NCBI RefSeq assembly: GCF_028682175.1
Contig: NZ_JANHKS010000034.1
Coordinates: forward strand, 1 to 60,762
Reading direction: 5' to 3'
Source of the DNA: Pseudomonas putida
Lineage (GTDB): Bacteria > Pseudomonadota > Gammaproteobacteria > Pseudomonadales > Pseudomonadaceae
Length of the DNA: 60,762 nt
In this document: piece after piece, positions 24,575 through 33,130 of the stretch
How the letters are laid out: each line of letters begins with the position of its first letter
Numbering within the stretch: the stretch's first letter is position 1
Position numbers and translations under genes: made by a program
The notes under the pieces: generated by a model
What the model was told of the DNA's origin: nothing
The model's input: the letters and a program-made list of their open reading frames with translations, nothing else
The model's database searches: none

Positions 24575-25600
24575 CTACTCTGTCGGAATTCCATAGAGTT
24601 CGAAATCGACCAGGCGTCCGTCATACATCGTGAAGTTGATGAGATTGCCGTCCTGCTCCTGCGTCATTTCAATCAGGTGTTCATGGCCGTATTGGTCAAA
24701 GACGCCGAAGATTCTGGGCGCCCGGTATGCTTCGCCCAGCACTGCACCTGCGCCGCGCAACTTGAGCCGTATGAAGTTCAGTGCACCGTCGCGGGTATTG
24801 GTCGCTACGCGGATGTGCCTGTAGTTGAACGTGCTGTCCGCAGCACGAGGGTCGACCACAAAATGAGCGTGCCGCTTGTATATTCGTGGCAAGGGCAGGG
24901 TGGGCCAGCCGATCGCCTCGACAGTTTGCGTATCGTCGTTGAAGTCGGAGTAGAAACAACCGGATCCGCTGAAGAACGGTACGCGGACATCGACGATCCT
25001 GAAGGCCGGGTTCTTGAATTCAAGGTAATAGAGATCCACATCGACAGAGGTCCTGGCTTCATAGGTGCTGTCATGCCAGCGGTAGGTATCGGTCACCGTG
25101 TCCTGAAGCAGGTCGACAGCCTCCAGCTTGAAGTCCGAGCGCTGGCGGCGCAGTTTGGTAATCGTCTCGATGGTCACCGATGAGTTGAAGATGCTGCTGT
25201 GACTGACATAGTGCTTGTCCGGTGCCTTGGCGATGGCGGCGTAGATGACCTTGCGCGAGCCGCCGGAGGCGATGGAGGTGACATAGAACTTCTTGCGATA
25301 AGTGGTCGACTCCAGCAGCGCAGAGGGGGCAGAACCGGTGTCGGCGTAATAGTCGAAGCGTTGGTCCCGCTCGTCGGCGTAGCCATACTCCCCTGACAGC
25401 TCCTGATAGCGCCCGTCATCTTCGAGAGTGACCAGTTGTATGCTGTCCAGCTGTTCCTGGGTCACGGTCTGGCCGTTACGCGGCGTCAGGCCGATGGAAA
25501 CTTCAAGCTCGTGGTTGCCGTTGTTGAATATCCGGTTGGAACTGGACGTGATGTTGATGTTGAAACGGCTCAGCCAGTCGGCGTCGTTGACAGGTTTCAT
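24575..25600 (-). CDS. Unrecognised protein, paralogue 1 of a tandem pair, first gene of the Rhs operon
   Basis: A 341-residue protein of unknown family and first in the five-gene minus-strand run. GGAG sits five bases before the ATG at 25600. Conserved with its neighbour are DWLSRFNINIT, FNNGNHELEVSIGLTPRNG, EYYAD/DYYADTG, VSHSSIFNSSVTIET and LYYLEFKNPAFRIVD. It is longer than paralogue 2 mainly in the middle and at the C-terminus (VDFELYGIPTE). Repeated beta-strand-like stretches suggest an adaptor, carbohydrate-binding or structural role, but nothing is diagnostic. It lies 64 bp upstream of paralogue 2. Confidence 0.8.
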   Translation of the reverse strand: MKPVNDADWLSRFNINITSSSNRIFNNGNHELEVSIGLTPRNGQTVTQEQLDSIQLVTLEDDGRYQELSGEYGYADERDQRFDYYADTGSAPSALLESTTYRKKFYVTSIASGGSRKVIYAAIAKAPDKHYVSHSSIFNSSVTIETITKLRRQRSDFKLEAVDLLQDTVTDTYRWHDSTYEARTSVDVDLYYLEFKNPAFRIVDVRVPFFSGSGCFYSDFNDDTQTVEAIGWPTLPLPRIYKRHAHFVVDPRAADSTFNYRHIRVATNTRDGALNFIRLKLRGAGAVLGEAYRAPRIFGVFDQYGHEHLIEMTQEQDGNLINFTMYDGRLVDFELYGIPTE

Positions 25601-25654
25601 ACTCCGGACCTTCCGTGGTTGTTGAGAGGGCTCCAGAGTAGCGAGGCGCCTTGC

Positions 25655-25690
25655 GGGGGCTGATATATATATTTATCGCGTCCTTGGGGA
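25655..25690 (-). promoter_or_regulatory. Possible promoter of the Rhs operon
   Basis: A strongly A/T-rich and nearly palindromic stretch (GATAAATATATATATC on the minus strand, 25662-25677) lies 60-80 bases upstream of the first gene of the operon. It is the only such stretch in this gap and a likely -10 region. No convincing -35 was identified. Confidence 0.35.
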
Positions 25691-25895
25691 TCGGTATGCG
25701 AATGTGTCCGAGGCCTGGAAGCGTCGCGCCGACGCACGGCGGACCCATACCTGCGCATTTGGCCCCTTGGCCAAGGCCGGGCACGTTGGCGAAACGCCAC
25801 GTTTCCTCTACATTGACCACTTCCCGGATGATCGATGTACCCGGCCTGCGATGCGACCCATGTCCATCTCGCCACCCAGGACGAGCCCCAGATCC

Positions 25896-27017
25896 ATGAC
25901 CAATCAACCTCCCGTAGCGGGATCGATACAGCGCCTGTTGTTCAAGCGCTTTGCGCTGGCAGCCGCCACCTACGTCCTGCTGACTGCGCTGGTCTGGGTG
26001 GCATTCTGCGCAGGCTATTACCATGCGTCGTTCTTTGGGGTGTGGCTGGCCAGCGTGCTGGTGCTGTTGTCGCAGGGCATCCTGAGCCTGGTGTTCTTCG
26101 GTGGTCACAACCAGCGATTCAAGGACCCCAGCCTCACTGAGTTTCAGGTGCTGATGGGGCTCGGCTGGCAGACGTTCCTGCTGGCCCACATGGACGCTGC
26201 CCGTGGCACCTTCCTGGTGCTTTACGTACTGGTATTGTTATTCGGACTGTTTCACCTGCCGCCGAGAGTCTTCACCCGCTGTGCGCTGCTGGCGCTGGCG
26301 GGTTTCACCGGTCTGAACCTGTGGGAGGCCTTCAATGGCCAGCTCGACGACCCGGGCCTGGCGGCCCTCCAGACCTGCGCGCTGTTCATCGTCCTGGCCT
26401 GGCTGTGCCTGTATGCACGGTTCGTCCAGACGTCCCGACAGCGCATGCATCAGCGTCGGATCACGCTGCAGGCCCACCAGGAAACCCTGCGCGGCATGAT
26501 GTTCCAGCTTGAAGAACTGGCCTCTACCGACGAGTTGACCAACCTCTACAACCGCCGCCATTTCCTGCGCCTGGCCACCCGTGAGCTGGAAACCATGGAA
26601 GGCAATTACACCCTCGGCCTGGCGCTGATCGACCTCGACCACTTCAAGCGGGTCAATGATCAGCTCGGGCATTCTGCCGGAGACCGGGTATTGCAGGTGT
26701 TCGCCACCACGGCCAGCCAGTGCCTGCGCTCCGATGACATTCTGGCGCGCTACGGCGGTGAGGAGTTCGTGTTGCTGATTCCCCGCGCCACCCGCGCGCA
26801 ACTGGTCGATTGCTGCGAACGGGTGCGCGTGGCGTTCGAGCAGGTATCCATTCCCGGTCTGCCGGGTCTTGAGCTGAGCCTGTCGGTGGGGATGACGCTG
26901 ATCGAATCCGGCGATGATCTGGACCGTGCCCTGCAGCGCGCCGACCAGTCGCTCTACCGCGCCAAACACCAGGGTCGCAACCGCTGCCATGGCGCCTGGG
27001 ATTACGTCGATGCCTGA
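25896..27017 (+). CDS. Diguanylate cyclase with N-terminal membrane domain
   Basis: About 373 residues. Six or so hydrophobic helices form an N-terminal membrane sensor, then a short coiled linker, then a GGDEF domain starting at ASTDELTNLYNRRHF. The active site is GGEEF in ARYGGEEFVLL, intact for cyclic-di-GMP synthesis. An RSDD inhibitory site lies five residues upstream, so product feedback is likely. The start is uncertain: ATGs at 25851, 25860 and 25896 are in frame with weak ribosome sites. I chose the one nearest the first hydrophobic helix. It overlaps the next gene by 8 nt. Confidence 0.88.
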   Translation: MTNQPPVAGSIQRLLFKRFALAAATYVLLTALVWVAFCAGYYHASFFGVWLASVLVLLSQGILSLVFFGGHNQRFKDPSLTEFQVLMGLGWQTFLLAHMDAARGTFLVLYVLVLLFGLFHLPPRVFTRCALLALAGFTGLNLWEAFNGQLDDPGLAALQTCALFIVLAWLCLYARFVQTSRQRMHQRRITLQAHQETLRGMMFQLEELASTDELTNLYNRRHFLRLATRELETMEGNYTLGLALIDLDHFKRVNDQLGHSAGDRVLQVFATTASQCLRSDDILARYGGEEFVLLIPRATRAQLVDCCERVRVAFEQVSIPGLPGLELSLSVGMTLIESGDDLDRALQRADQSLYRAKHQGRNRCHGAWDYVDA

Positions 27018-27939
27018 GCTGCGTGCCGGTGATCGGCAGTGGAGCGTTGCGCCGGGCGCCAGCCTGCTCGATGCTCTCAATGATGCAGGGCTTTCAGTGC
27101 CGTTCAGCTGCCGCGCGGGCAGTTGCCATGCCTGCCTTGTGCGCTGCACCAGTGGCGAGCCGCTGGATGGCCTGCCCGAAGCACTCGATGCCGCCAAGCG
27201 CGAGCAGGGCTGGCGCCTGGCTTGCCAATGCCGGGTGGTGGGCGATCTGGCCGTGGAAATCTTCGATCCGCTGCGTGACGGCCTGCCGGCGCGTGTCGCA
27301 AGTTGTGAATGGCCAAGCCCGCATGTATTGAGGCTGCGCCTGGCGCCCGAGCGTGGGTTGCGTTATCGCGCCGGTCAGCACCTGGTGCTCTGGACCGCCA
27401 ATGGCGTTGCCCGCCCGTACTCGCTGGCCAGCTTGCTGGGCGAGGACCCGTTCCTGGAATTTCATCTTGATTGCCGCCTTCCCGGCGCCTTCACCGATGT
27501 GGCACGCACCCTTGCGCCGGGTGATTCGGTGCGGCTGGGAGAATTGCGTGGCGGTGCCTTGCATTACGACCCTGACTGGCAAGCGCGGCCCCTGTGGCTG
27601 CTGGCGGCGGGCACCGGGCTTGGGCCGCTGTGGAGTGTGCTGCGCGAGGCACTGCGCCAGGAGCATCAGGGGCCGATCCGGGTAATGCACGTGGCCCACG
27701 AGCATTATCTGGCGAGCGAACTTCAGCGGCTGGGCGAGGAGCATGCACAGGTGCAGATCGAGCTGGTCGGGCCGGATGCATTCCAGGCTGCACTGGCCGG
27801 GTTGCGAGTCGCTTCTCGGCAAACCGTGGCACTGGTCTGCGGTTCGCCTTCGAGCGTCGAGGCGTTTTCGAAGCGGCTGTTCATTGCCGGATTGCCGCGA
27901 GGGCAGTTGCTGGCCGATGTGTTTCTGGAAAAGGCCTGA
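27010..27939 (+). CDS. 2Fe-2S ferredoxin-FAD/NAD(P) oxidoreductase
   Basis: A 309-residue electron-transfer protein. An N-terminal plant-type ferredoxin domain has the cluster motif CRAGSCHACLVRC (CX4CX2C) and a fourth Cys in LACQC. An FAD-binding barrel with RPYSLAS follows, then an NAD(P)-binding domain with AAGTGLGPL. The architecture is that of phenol-hydroxylase or benzoate-dioxygenase type reductases, but no oxygenase gene is nearby. Its ATG lies 8 nt inside the diguanylate cyclase stop region, so translation is coupled. Confidence 0.88.
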   Translation: MPELRAGDRQWSVAPGASLLDALNDAGLSVPFSCRAGSCHACLVRCTSGEPLDGLPEALDAAKREQGWRLACQCRVVGDLAVEIFDPLRDGLPARVASCEWPSPHVLRLRLAPERGLRYRAGQHLVLWTANGVARPYSLASLLGEDPFLEFHLDCRLPGAFTDVARTLAPGDSVRLGELRGGALHYDPDWQARPLWLLAAGTGLGPLWSVLREALRQEHQGPIRVMHVAHEHYLASELQRLGEEHAQVQIELVGPDAFQAALAGLRVASRQTVALVCGSPSSVEAFSKRLFIAGLPRGQLLADVFLEKA

Positions 27940-27957
27940 CCGTCTCTGCCTGAAATG

Positions 27958-27992
27958 AAAAAGCCCCGTGCTCTTGCGAGACGGGGCTTTTT
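27958..27992. terminator. Bidirectional intrinsic terminator
   Basis: Inverted repeat AAAAAGCCCCG (27958-27968) and CGGGGCTTTTT (27982-27992) with a 13-base loop, between the convergent oxidoreductase and pyruvate kinase genes. Confidence 0.9.
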
Positions 27993-28008
27993 CGATCACA
28001 GCAGCGTC

Positions 28009-29460
28009 TTACACGATCGGGTCGCCGACGTGCAGGATCTTCATGCCGTTGGTGCCACCGATGGTGTGGTAGCTGTCACCCTTGGTCAGGATGACCCAGT
28101 CGCCTTGCTCGACCAGACCGCGTTTGACCAGTTCGTCCACAGCCGACTGGCTGACCTGACCCGCAGGCAGCGAAGCCGGGTCGAACGGAATGGTGTACAC
28201 GCCACGGAACATGGCGGCGCGCGCCTGGGTTTCGCGGTGTGGGGAGAACGCGTAGATCGGCACCGAGGAGCGGATGCGCGACATGATCAGCGGGGTGTAG
28301 CCGCTTTCGGTCAGCGCGATGATCGCTTTGACGCCCGGGAAGTGGTTGGCGGTGTACATGGCCGCCAGCGCGATGCTTTCGTCACAACGGGTGAACGAGT
28401 GACCGATGCGGTGGCTGGAGGTCTTGCCGGTCGGGTGACGTTCGGCGCCGACGCAGATGCGCGCCATGGCTTCAACGGCTTCGACAGGGTAGGAACCGGC
28501 AGCACTTTCAGCGGACAGCATCACGGCGTCGGTGTAGTCGAGCACGGCGTTGGCCACGTCGGACACTTCGGCGCGGGTCGGCATGGGGCTGGAAATCATC
28601 GATTCCATCATCTGCGTGGCCACGATCACCGCTTTGTTGTGGCGACGTGCGTGCAGGATGATTTTCTTCTGGATGCCCACCAGCTCCGCGTCACCGATTT
28701 CCACGCCCAGGTCGCCACGGGCAACCATGACCGCGTCGCTGGCGCGAATCAGTGCATCGAGGGTTTCGTCGTCGGCAACGGCTTCGGCGCGTTCGATCTT
28801 CGCCACCAGCCAGGCAGTACCGCCCGACTCGTCACGCAGCTTGCGGGCGTATTCCATGTCGGCGGCGTCGCGCGGGAAGGAAACGGCCAGGTAATCCAGG
28901 TCCATTTCAGCGGCGAGCTTGATGTCTTGCTTGTCTTTTTCGGTCAGGGCCGGTGCAGTCAGGCCGCCACCGCGACGGTTGATGCCTTTGTGGTCCGACA
29001 GCGGGCCACCGATGGTCACGGTGCAGTGCAGGGCATCGGCGGTCTGCGTGTCTACGCGCATGACCACTCGTCCGTCGTCGAGCAGCAGTTCGTCGCCTAC
29101 GCCGCAATCCTTGACCAGATCGGGATAGTCGATACCGACGATTTCCTGGGTGCCTTCAGTCAGAGGATGGCTGGTGGAGAAGGTGAACTTGTCACCGACT
29201 TTCAGCTCGATCTTCTTGTTGGCGAATTTGGCGATGCGAATTTTCGGGCCTTGCAGGTCACCCAGCAACGCAACGAAGCGGCCATTCTTGGCGGCGATGT
29301 CGCGGATCAGCTTCGCGCGAGCCTTGTGCTCGTCGGGCGTGCCGTGGGAGAAGTTCAGGCGGGCAACGTCCAGGCCCGCCAGAATCAGCTTCTCGATGAC
29401 TTCGGGCGAGTTACTTGCTGGGCCAAGTGTGGCTACGATTTTGGTGCGACGAACGGACAT
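28009..29460 (-). CDS. pyk: Pyruvate kinase
   Basis: A 483-residue pyruvate kinase, converting phosphoenolpyruvate and ADP to pyruvate and ATP. Seen are the N-terminal RRTKIVATLGPASNSPEVIE, the GDLQGPKIR substrate loop, catalytic Lys in VAKIERAEAV, MVARGDLGVEI and the Mg/K site region ATQMMESMI...PTRAEVSDVANAV. The full-length C-terminal allosteric domain is present. AAGGAG lies ahead of the start at 29460. It is most like PykA of pseudomonads, but the pykA/pykF distinction is not certain from sequence alone. Confidence 0.95.
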   Translation of the reverse strand: MSVRRTKIVATLGPASNSPEVIEKLILAGLDVARLNFSHGTPDEHKARAKLIRDIAAKNGRFVALLGDLQGPKIRIAKFANKKIELKVGDKFTFSTSHPLTEGTQEIVGIDYPDLVKDCGVGDELLLDDGRVVMRVDTQTADALHCTVTIGGPLSDHKGINRRGGGLTAPALTEKDKQDIKLAAEMDLDYLAVSFPRDAADMEYARKLRDESGGTAWLVAKIERAEAVADDETLDALIRASDAVMVARGDLGVEIGDAELVGIQKKIILHARRHNKAVIVATQMMESMISSPMPTRAEVSDVANAVLDYTDAVMLSAESAAGSYPVEAVEAMARICVGAERHPTGKTSSHRIGHSFTRCDESIALAAMYTANHFPGVKAIIALTESGYTPLIMSRIRSSVPIYAFSPHRETQARAAMFRGVYTIPFDPASLPAGQVSQSAVDELVKRGLVEQGDWVILTKGDSYHTIGGTNGMKILHVGDPIV

Positions 29461-29640
29461 GCACAAACTCCTTAAATGAAGCGCAGCGAGAGGCTACTAC
29501 TGTATTGGCCTGTAGTCATTGTTCCTTTGCACTACCTTGTCGCCCAATCACTGGGCAATAGGCAGATCGGCAGTACCCTTCAATCGGTCTTGAAGAAATC
29601 CGGCGATGCGCCGATACAGTACAGAGCACAGGAGACTCTC

Positions 29641-30015
29641 ATGCGAATCGTGATGATATTAGTGGCGCTGACTGCATTGGGCGGTTGCACACGCTGGGCG
29701 ATGAACAGCCATCTGGACAATGCCAACCGCGCGTACGCCAAGGGCGACTGCGATACGGTCATGTACAACCTGTCCAAGGTCGACCGCGAAAGCCGTTCGC
29801 GTCGGTACGTTCAGCCTGAAGTGTCGATGTTGCGCGGGCAGTGCCTGGAGCGCCAGAAGTTCTACGTCGATGCGGTGCAGACCTATCAGTTCATCGTGAC
29901 GCAGTACCCCTACAGCGAATACGCATTCCGGGCGAAGGCGCGTCTGGATACGCTGCATCAGTTGGGCTATGACAACCTGGCCCCGCCTGCCGTCACGCGA
30001 CCTGCTTCACTTTAG
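29641..30015 (+). CDS. Small TPR-like lipoprotein
   Basis: A 124-residue lipoprotein. The signal peptide ends in the lipobox LGGC (MRIVMILVALTALGGCTRW), so the mature chain begins at a lipidated Cys. The rest is helical with tetratricopeptide-like spacing (ANRAYAKGDCDTVMYNLSKV, AVQTYQFIVTQYPYSEYAFRAKARL), recalling a short BamD-type fold. The ATG at 29641 has AGGAG upstream; the longer frame from 29476 covers the pyk promoter region. The presumed location is the periplasmic face of an envelope membrane. Partner unknown. Confidence 0.85.
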   Translation: MRIVMILVALTALGGCTRWAMNSHLDNANRAYAKGDCDTVMYNLSKVDRESRSRRYVQPEVSMLRGQCLERQKFYVDAVQTYQFIVTQYPYSEYAFRAKARLDTLHQLGYDNLAPPAVTRPASL

Positions 30016-30328
30016 TTACACTCATCTGGATAGACGGTGGTTTTTTTGAGTGGATGTCGGCGCAAGTTGAGCTAGGCTGGAAAACGGTAGGGACCTAAAG
30101 ATTTCATCACAGGAGTGAGGAAGTGCGCGCTCCATTGCCGAAGCGGTTATCGACAGGCGTTGTTTATCGCCAAATCGAATAATCGGACGAGTGACTTCGG
30201 CAATCACTGGTGAGTCAGATGACGTCCCTGTTGTAATAAACAGGTTGGTTCGACTGTGCCTGACCGACAGACGAATCTCTTAGCATTAGCGCGGCCATGC
30301 TCAATGGCTACCCGAGGACCAGTGTCCA
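30016..30328. other. Intergenic region before the PilZ gene
   Basis: This 313-bp stretch has no gene I can firmly support. It contains several GGA triplets (AGGAGTGAGG at 30111-30120), a short hairpin near 30222-30236 (CCTGTTGTAATAAACAGG) and one possible 19-codon frame starting GTG at 30123 and ending TAA at 30182, with a strong AGGAG ahead of it. A leader RNA or micro-peptide is possible but unproven. Confidence 0.4.
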
Positions 30329-30688
30329 ATGCTTAATGAAAGACGAATCGAACGTCACCAGCTTCCGTATTACCTGCAGGTGTTCAATCGCTACACCGAC
30401 AAACCGATGGGCTGCCTGGGCAACGTCTCGGAGCAGGGGCTGATGTTGATCAGCGACCTGCCCATTCTGGTTGCCGCCGACTTTCAACTGCGCCTGAAAG
30501 TGCCGGATGAAAAGAACGGGCTGTATCACATCGATATCAACGCCAGTTGCCTGTGGTGCCAGGAAGACGAAACACCGGGTGTTTTCGACTCCGGGTTCAA
30601 GATTCAGGCTGCGCCACCAGAGTATTTCCACCTGATACAGGCCTTGCAGCGCTATTTCAGTTTTTATCCACTGGAAGCGTCTGCCTGA
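30329..30688 (+). CDS. PilZ domain protein
   Basis: A 119-residue stand-alone PilZ domain. The c-di-GMP-binding RxxxR is seen as RRIER at residues 5-9 and the D/NxSxxG motif as NVSEQG. It should bind cyclic-di-GMP and pass the signal to a protein partner that cannot be named. AGGA lies eleven bases before the ATG. A diguanylate cyclase sits 3.5 kb upstream, but no direct link is shown. Confidence 0.88.
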   Translation: MLNERRIERHQLPYYLQVFNRYTDKPMGCLGNVSEQGLMLISDLPILVAADFQLRLKVPDEKNGLYHIDINASCLWCQEDETPGVFDSGFKIQAAPPEYFHLIQALQRYFSFYPLEASA

Positions 30689-30692
30689 TATC

Positions 30693-30719
30693 GGTGCTCT
30701 ATAGAGTGCCGGCTTTTTT
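30693..30719 (+). terminator. Intrinsic terminator after the PilZ gene
   Basis: GGTGCTC and GAGTGCC pair with two G-U wobbles around CTATA, a GGC follows, then TTTTTT at 30714-30719. The T run lies inside the 3' end of the convergent DUF58 gene. Confidence 0.5.
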
Positions 30720-32054
30720 CCAAGTCAAGTACCGATTGACCAACTGCGGCCCGAGTTCTCCGGGCCGCACATCCAGTATCGCAATGCCATGAGCACGCAG
30801 GCGCTCATGGAGGCCTGCGCGTGCGTTGAGGAAATCCACCGTGCCGCAATAATCCAGCGCTTGCTGCCAGCTCTGTACCGGGGCAAGCCGCTGTTCGTCG
30901 AGCACCTCCTCGCGAAGGCTGGCAATCAATACGCGATGGTGGCGGCTCAGGTGCTTGACTGCAGCGAGCAGCTGATCGTCGTCCTCATCGCGCAGGTTGG
31001 TGACCAGCACCACCAGCGCGCGCCGTTTCTGCCGGGCGAGCAATTGCCGGATCGCCGCGCCGTAGTCGGCGGGGTGGCGGGTGCTGTCCAGGTCGTAGAC
31101 GTGGTTGAGCAGCAGGTTCAACTGGCTGGCGCCCTTGACCGGAGGGAGGTGACGATTCTGCTCGGCGGCAAAGGTCGAAACACCCACAGCGTCGCCCTGG
31201 CGCAGCGCGACGTAGCCCAGCAGCAGGCAGGCATTGAGCGCGTGATCGAAATGGCTGAGCTCGCCATCCTGGCTGCGCATCCGGCGCCCGCAATCGAGCA
31301 GGAAGACAATCTGCTGGTCCCGCTCGTCCTGGTACTCCCGGGCAATCGGTGTGCGCTGGCGGGCGGTGGCCTTCCAGTCGATCTGCCGCAGGCTGTCACC
31401 CTCGCGAAATTCGCGCAGTTGATTGAACTCCAGGCCCAGGCCCCGACGTTGGCGCTGGCGCACGCCGATCTGGCTGAGCCAGTTGTCGACCCCTTGCAAC
31501 TGGCCGCCGTGTAGCCTGGTGAAGTCGGGGTAGACCCGTGCCGAGCTGGAAGCAGGCAGGTAGCGCCGCGACAGCCACAGGCGCAACGGGCTGCGCAGCT
31601 GGATCTCGATGCGCTCGAAGGTGAACAGGCCCCGGCTGGTGGGGCGCAGACGATAGCTCAAGCGTGCGCTGCGCTGCGCCCGCAGAACGACATCCTGGGA
31701 CAGGTGTTGGCCTTCGAATCGGTTGCCCGGCCCCACGGGCCCATGATCAAGCATCGTCAGGGGCAGGGCACGAGGTGAATCGTGGGCGATCTCGATGCTG
31801 ACGTCGCTCCAGCGACCCAACGCCAGGCTGCCGGGCAGGTGCCGCTGGACGCGAGGGGAGGGCAGGCGCCACAACCAGAAGGCGTCCAGTGCTGCCAGCC
31901 CGCCCATCCCCCAGAACAGCACCCAGAACAGGCCATCGAGTTTCGCCACTGGTCCACGCCCCAGCGCCTGGAGAACCCCCAGCAGGAGGGCGATCCCGGT
32001 CAGGCTGGCAAGCCACCAGAGCAGGCGCGGAGAGGGCTTGAGCAGTTGCTTCAT
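30699..32054 (-). CDS. DUF58 domain protein (MoxR operon)
   Basis: A 451-residue membrane protein, last of a six-gene operon. Two hydrophobic helices near residues 12-60 precede the DUF58 region, recognised from EFNQLREFREGDSLRQIDWKATAR. A von Willebrand A-like part follows with VFLLDCGRRM resembling a degenerate MIDAS. In MoxR systems the DUF58 protein is thought to be a target or partner of the AAA ATPase. Its ATG overlaps the moxR stop by 4 nt. Confidence 0.88.
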   Translation of the reverse strand: MKQLLKPSPRLLWWLASLTGIALLLGVLQALGRGPVAKLDGLFWVLFWGMGGLAALDAFWLWRLPSPRVQRHLPGSLALGRWSDVSIEIAHDSPRALPLTMLDHGPVGPGNRFEGQHLSQDVVLRAQRSARLSYRLRPTSRGLFTFERIEIQLRSPLRLWLSRRYLPASSSARVYPDFTRLHGGQLQGVDNWLSQIGVRQRQRRGLGLEFNQLREFREGDSLRQIDWKATARQRTPIAREYQDERDQQIVFLLDCGRRMRSQDGELSHFDHALNACLLLGYVALRQGDAVGVSTFAAEQNRHLPPVKGASQLNLLLNHVYDLDSTRHPADYGAAIRQLLARQKRRALVVLVTNLRDEDDDQLLAAVKHLSRHHRVLIASLREEVLDEQRLAPVQSWQQALDYCGTVDFLNARAGLHERLRAHGIAILDVRPGELGPQLVNRYLTWKKAGTL

Positions 32055-33130
32055 TGGCGCGGCGCCGGGACCTGATCGAGCAATTGCTTGAGCACCTGAT
32101 CCACCGACATGCCTTCGATGTCCAGTTCCGGCGACAGCCTGACTCGATGCCGCAGCACCGCCAGGGCGCAGCCCTTGATGTCATCGGGAATCACGAACTC
32201 ACCGCCGCGCAGCAGCGCCCGAGCCCGCGCACCGCGCACCAGGGCGATGGAGGCGCGCGGCCCTGCGCCGAGGGCCAGGCCCGGCCAGGTGCGAGTGGCG
32301 CGAGCCAGCCGAACGGCGTAGTCGAGCACCTGTTCATCCACCGGCAACTCGCTGGCGATGCGTTGCAGCGCCTGCACATCCTTGGCGTGCATCAGAGTGC
32401 GCAGAGGCTGCACCTCGAGCATGTCCGAGCGGGTGGAGCGGGTCACCTGGCGGACCATTTCCAGTTCCTGCTCGGCCTGGGGGTAATCCATGCGCAGCTT
32501 GAGCATGAAGCGGTCAAGCTCGGCCTCGGGCAACGGATAAGTACCTTCCTGCTCGATGGGGTTCTGGGTCGCCAGCACCATGAACGGCTGCGGTACCGGG
32601 AGGGCGCGGCCTTCGAGGGTGACCTGGCGTTCCTGCATCGCTTCGAGCAGGGCTGCCTGGGTCTTGGCCGGCGCGCGGTTGATTTCGTCCGCCAGCAACA
32701 GATGAGTAAACAACGGGCCCTTGCGCAGCTTGAACTGCTCGCTCTGCATGTCGTAGACCGCATGGCCGGTGACATCGCTGGGCATCAGGTCCGGGGTGAA
32801 CTGTATGCGGGCGAAATCCCCGCCAAAGCAGCGTGCCAGGGCACGGACCAGCAGTGTCTTGCCAAGGCCGGGAACGCCTTCGAGCAGCACATGGCCGCCG
32901 CCGATCAATGCGGTCAGCACGTCATCGATCACCGTGTCCTGGCCGATGACGGCCTTCTGCAGCTCGTGGCGCACGGCCTGGGCCAGGTGGATGGCCCGTT
33001 GCCGCTGCTGCGCCGGATTGCTGGCCGGGGCCGGTTGATGTTCGGCGTCCCGTTGCTCGGCGGCGGGCTGCTCGAGGTGTTCGGCGGGGCTCGCTACGCT
33101 GCTCGACGGGCTGGTCGGTTGATCGCTCAT
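32051..33130 (-). CDS. MoxR family AAA+ ATPase
   Basis: A 359-residue AAA+ ATPase. A low-complexity N-terminus (about 45 residues rich in P, S, A, Q) precedes Walker A GVPGLGKT (residues 85-92), Walker B LLLADEINRAPAK, sensor-type ATQNP and the LPEAELDRFM box of MoxR proteins. These act as chaperone-like ATPases, often with DUF58/VWA partners. It overlaps both neighbours by 4 nt. Natural client unknown. Confidence 0.93.
   Translation of the reverse strand: MSDQPTSPSSSVASPAEHLEQPAAEQRDAEHQPAPASNPAQQRQRAIHLAQAVRHELQKAVIGQDTVIDDVLTALIGGGHVLLEGVPGLGKTLLVRALARCFGGDFARIQFTPDLMPSDVTGHAVYDMQSEQFKLRKGPLFTHLLLADEINRAPAKTQAALLEAMQERQVTLEGRALPVPQPFMVLATQNPIEQEGTYPLPEAELDRFMLKLRMDYPQAEQELEMVRQVTRSTRSDMLEVQPLRTLMHAKDVQALQRIASELPVDEQVLDYAVRLARATRTWPGLALGAGPRASIALVRGARARALLRGGEFVIPDDIKGCALAVLRHRVRLSPELDIEGMSVDQVLKQLLDQVPAPRQ

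Noticed and set aside
27955..29475. 506-codon plus-strand frame over pyruvate kinase
   Set aside because: Antisense shadow; the kinase on the minus strand has all its motifs and a good ribosome site.
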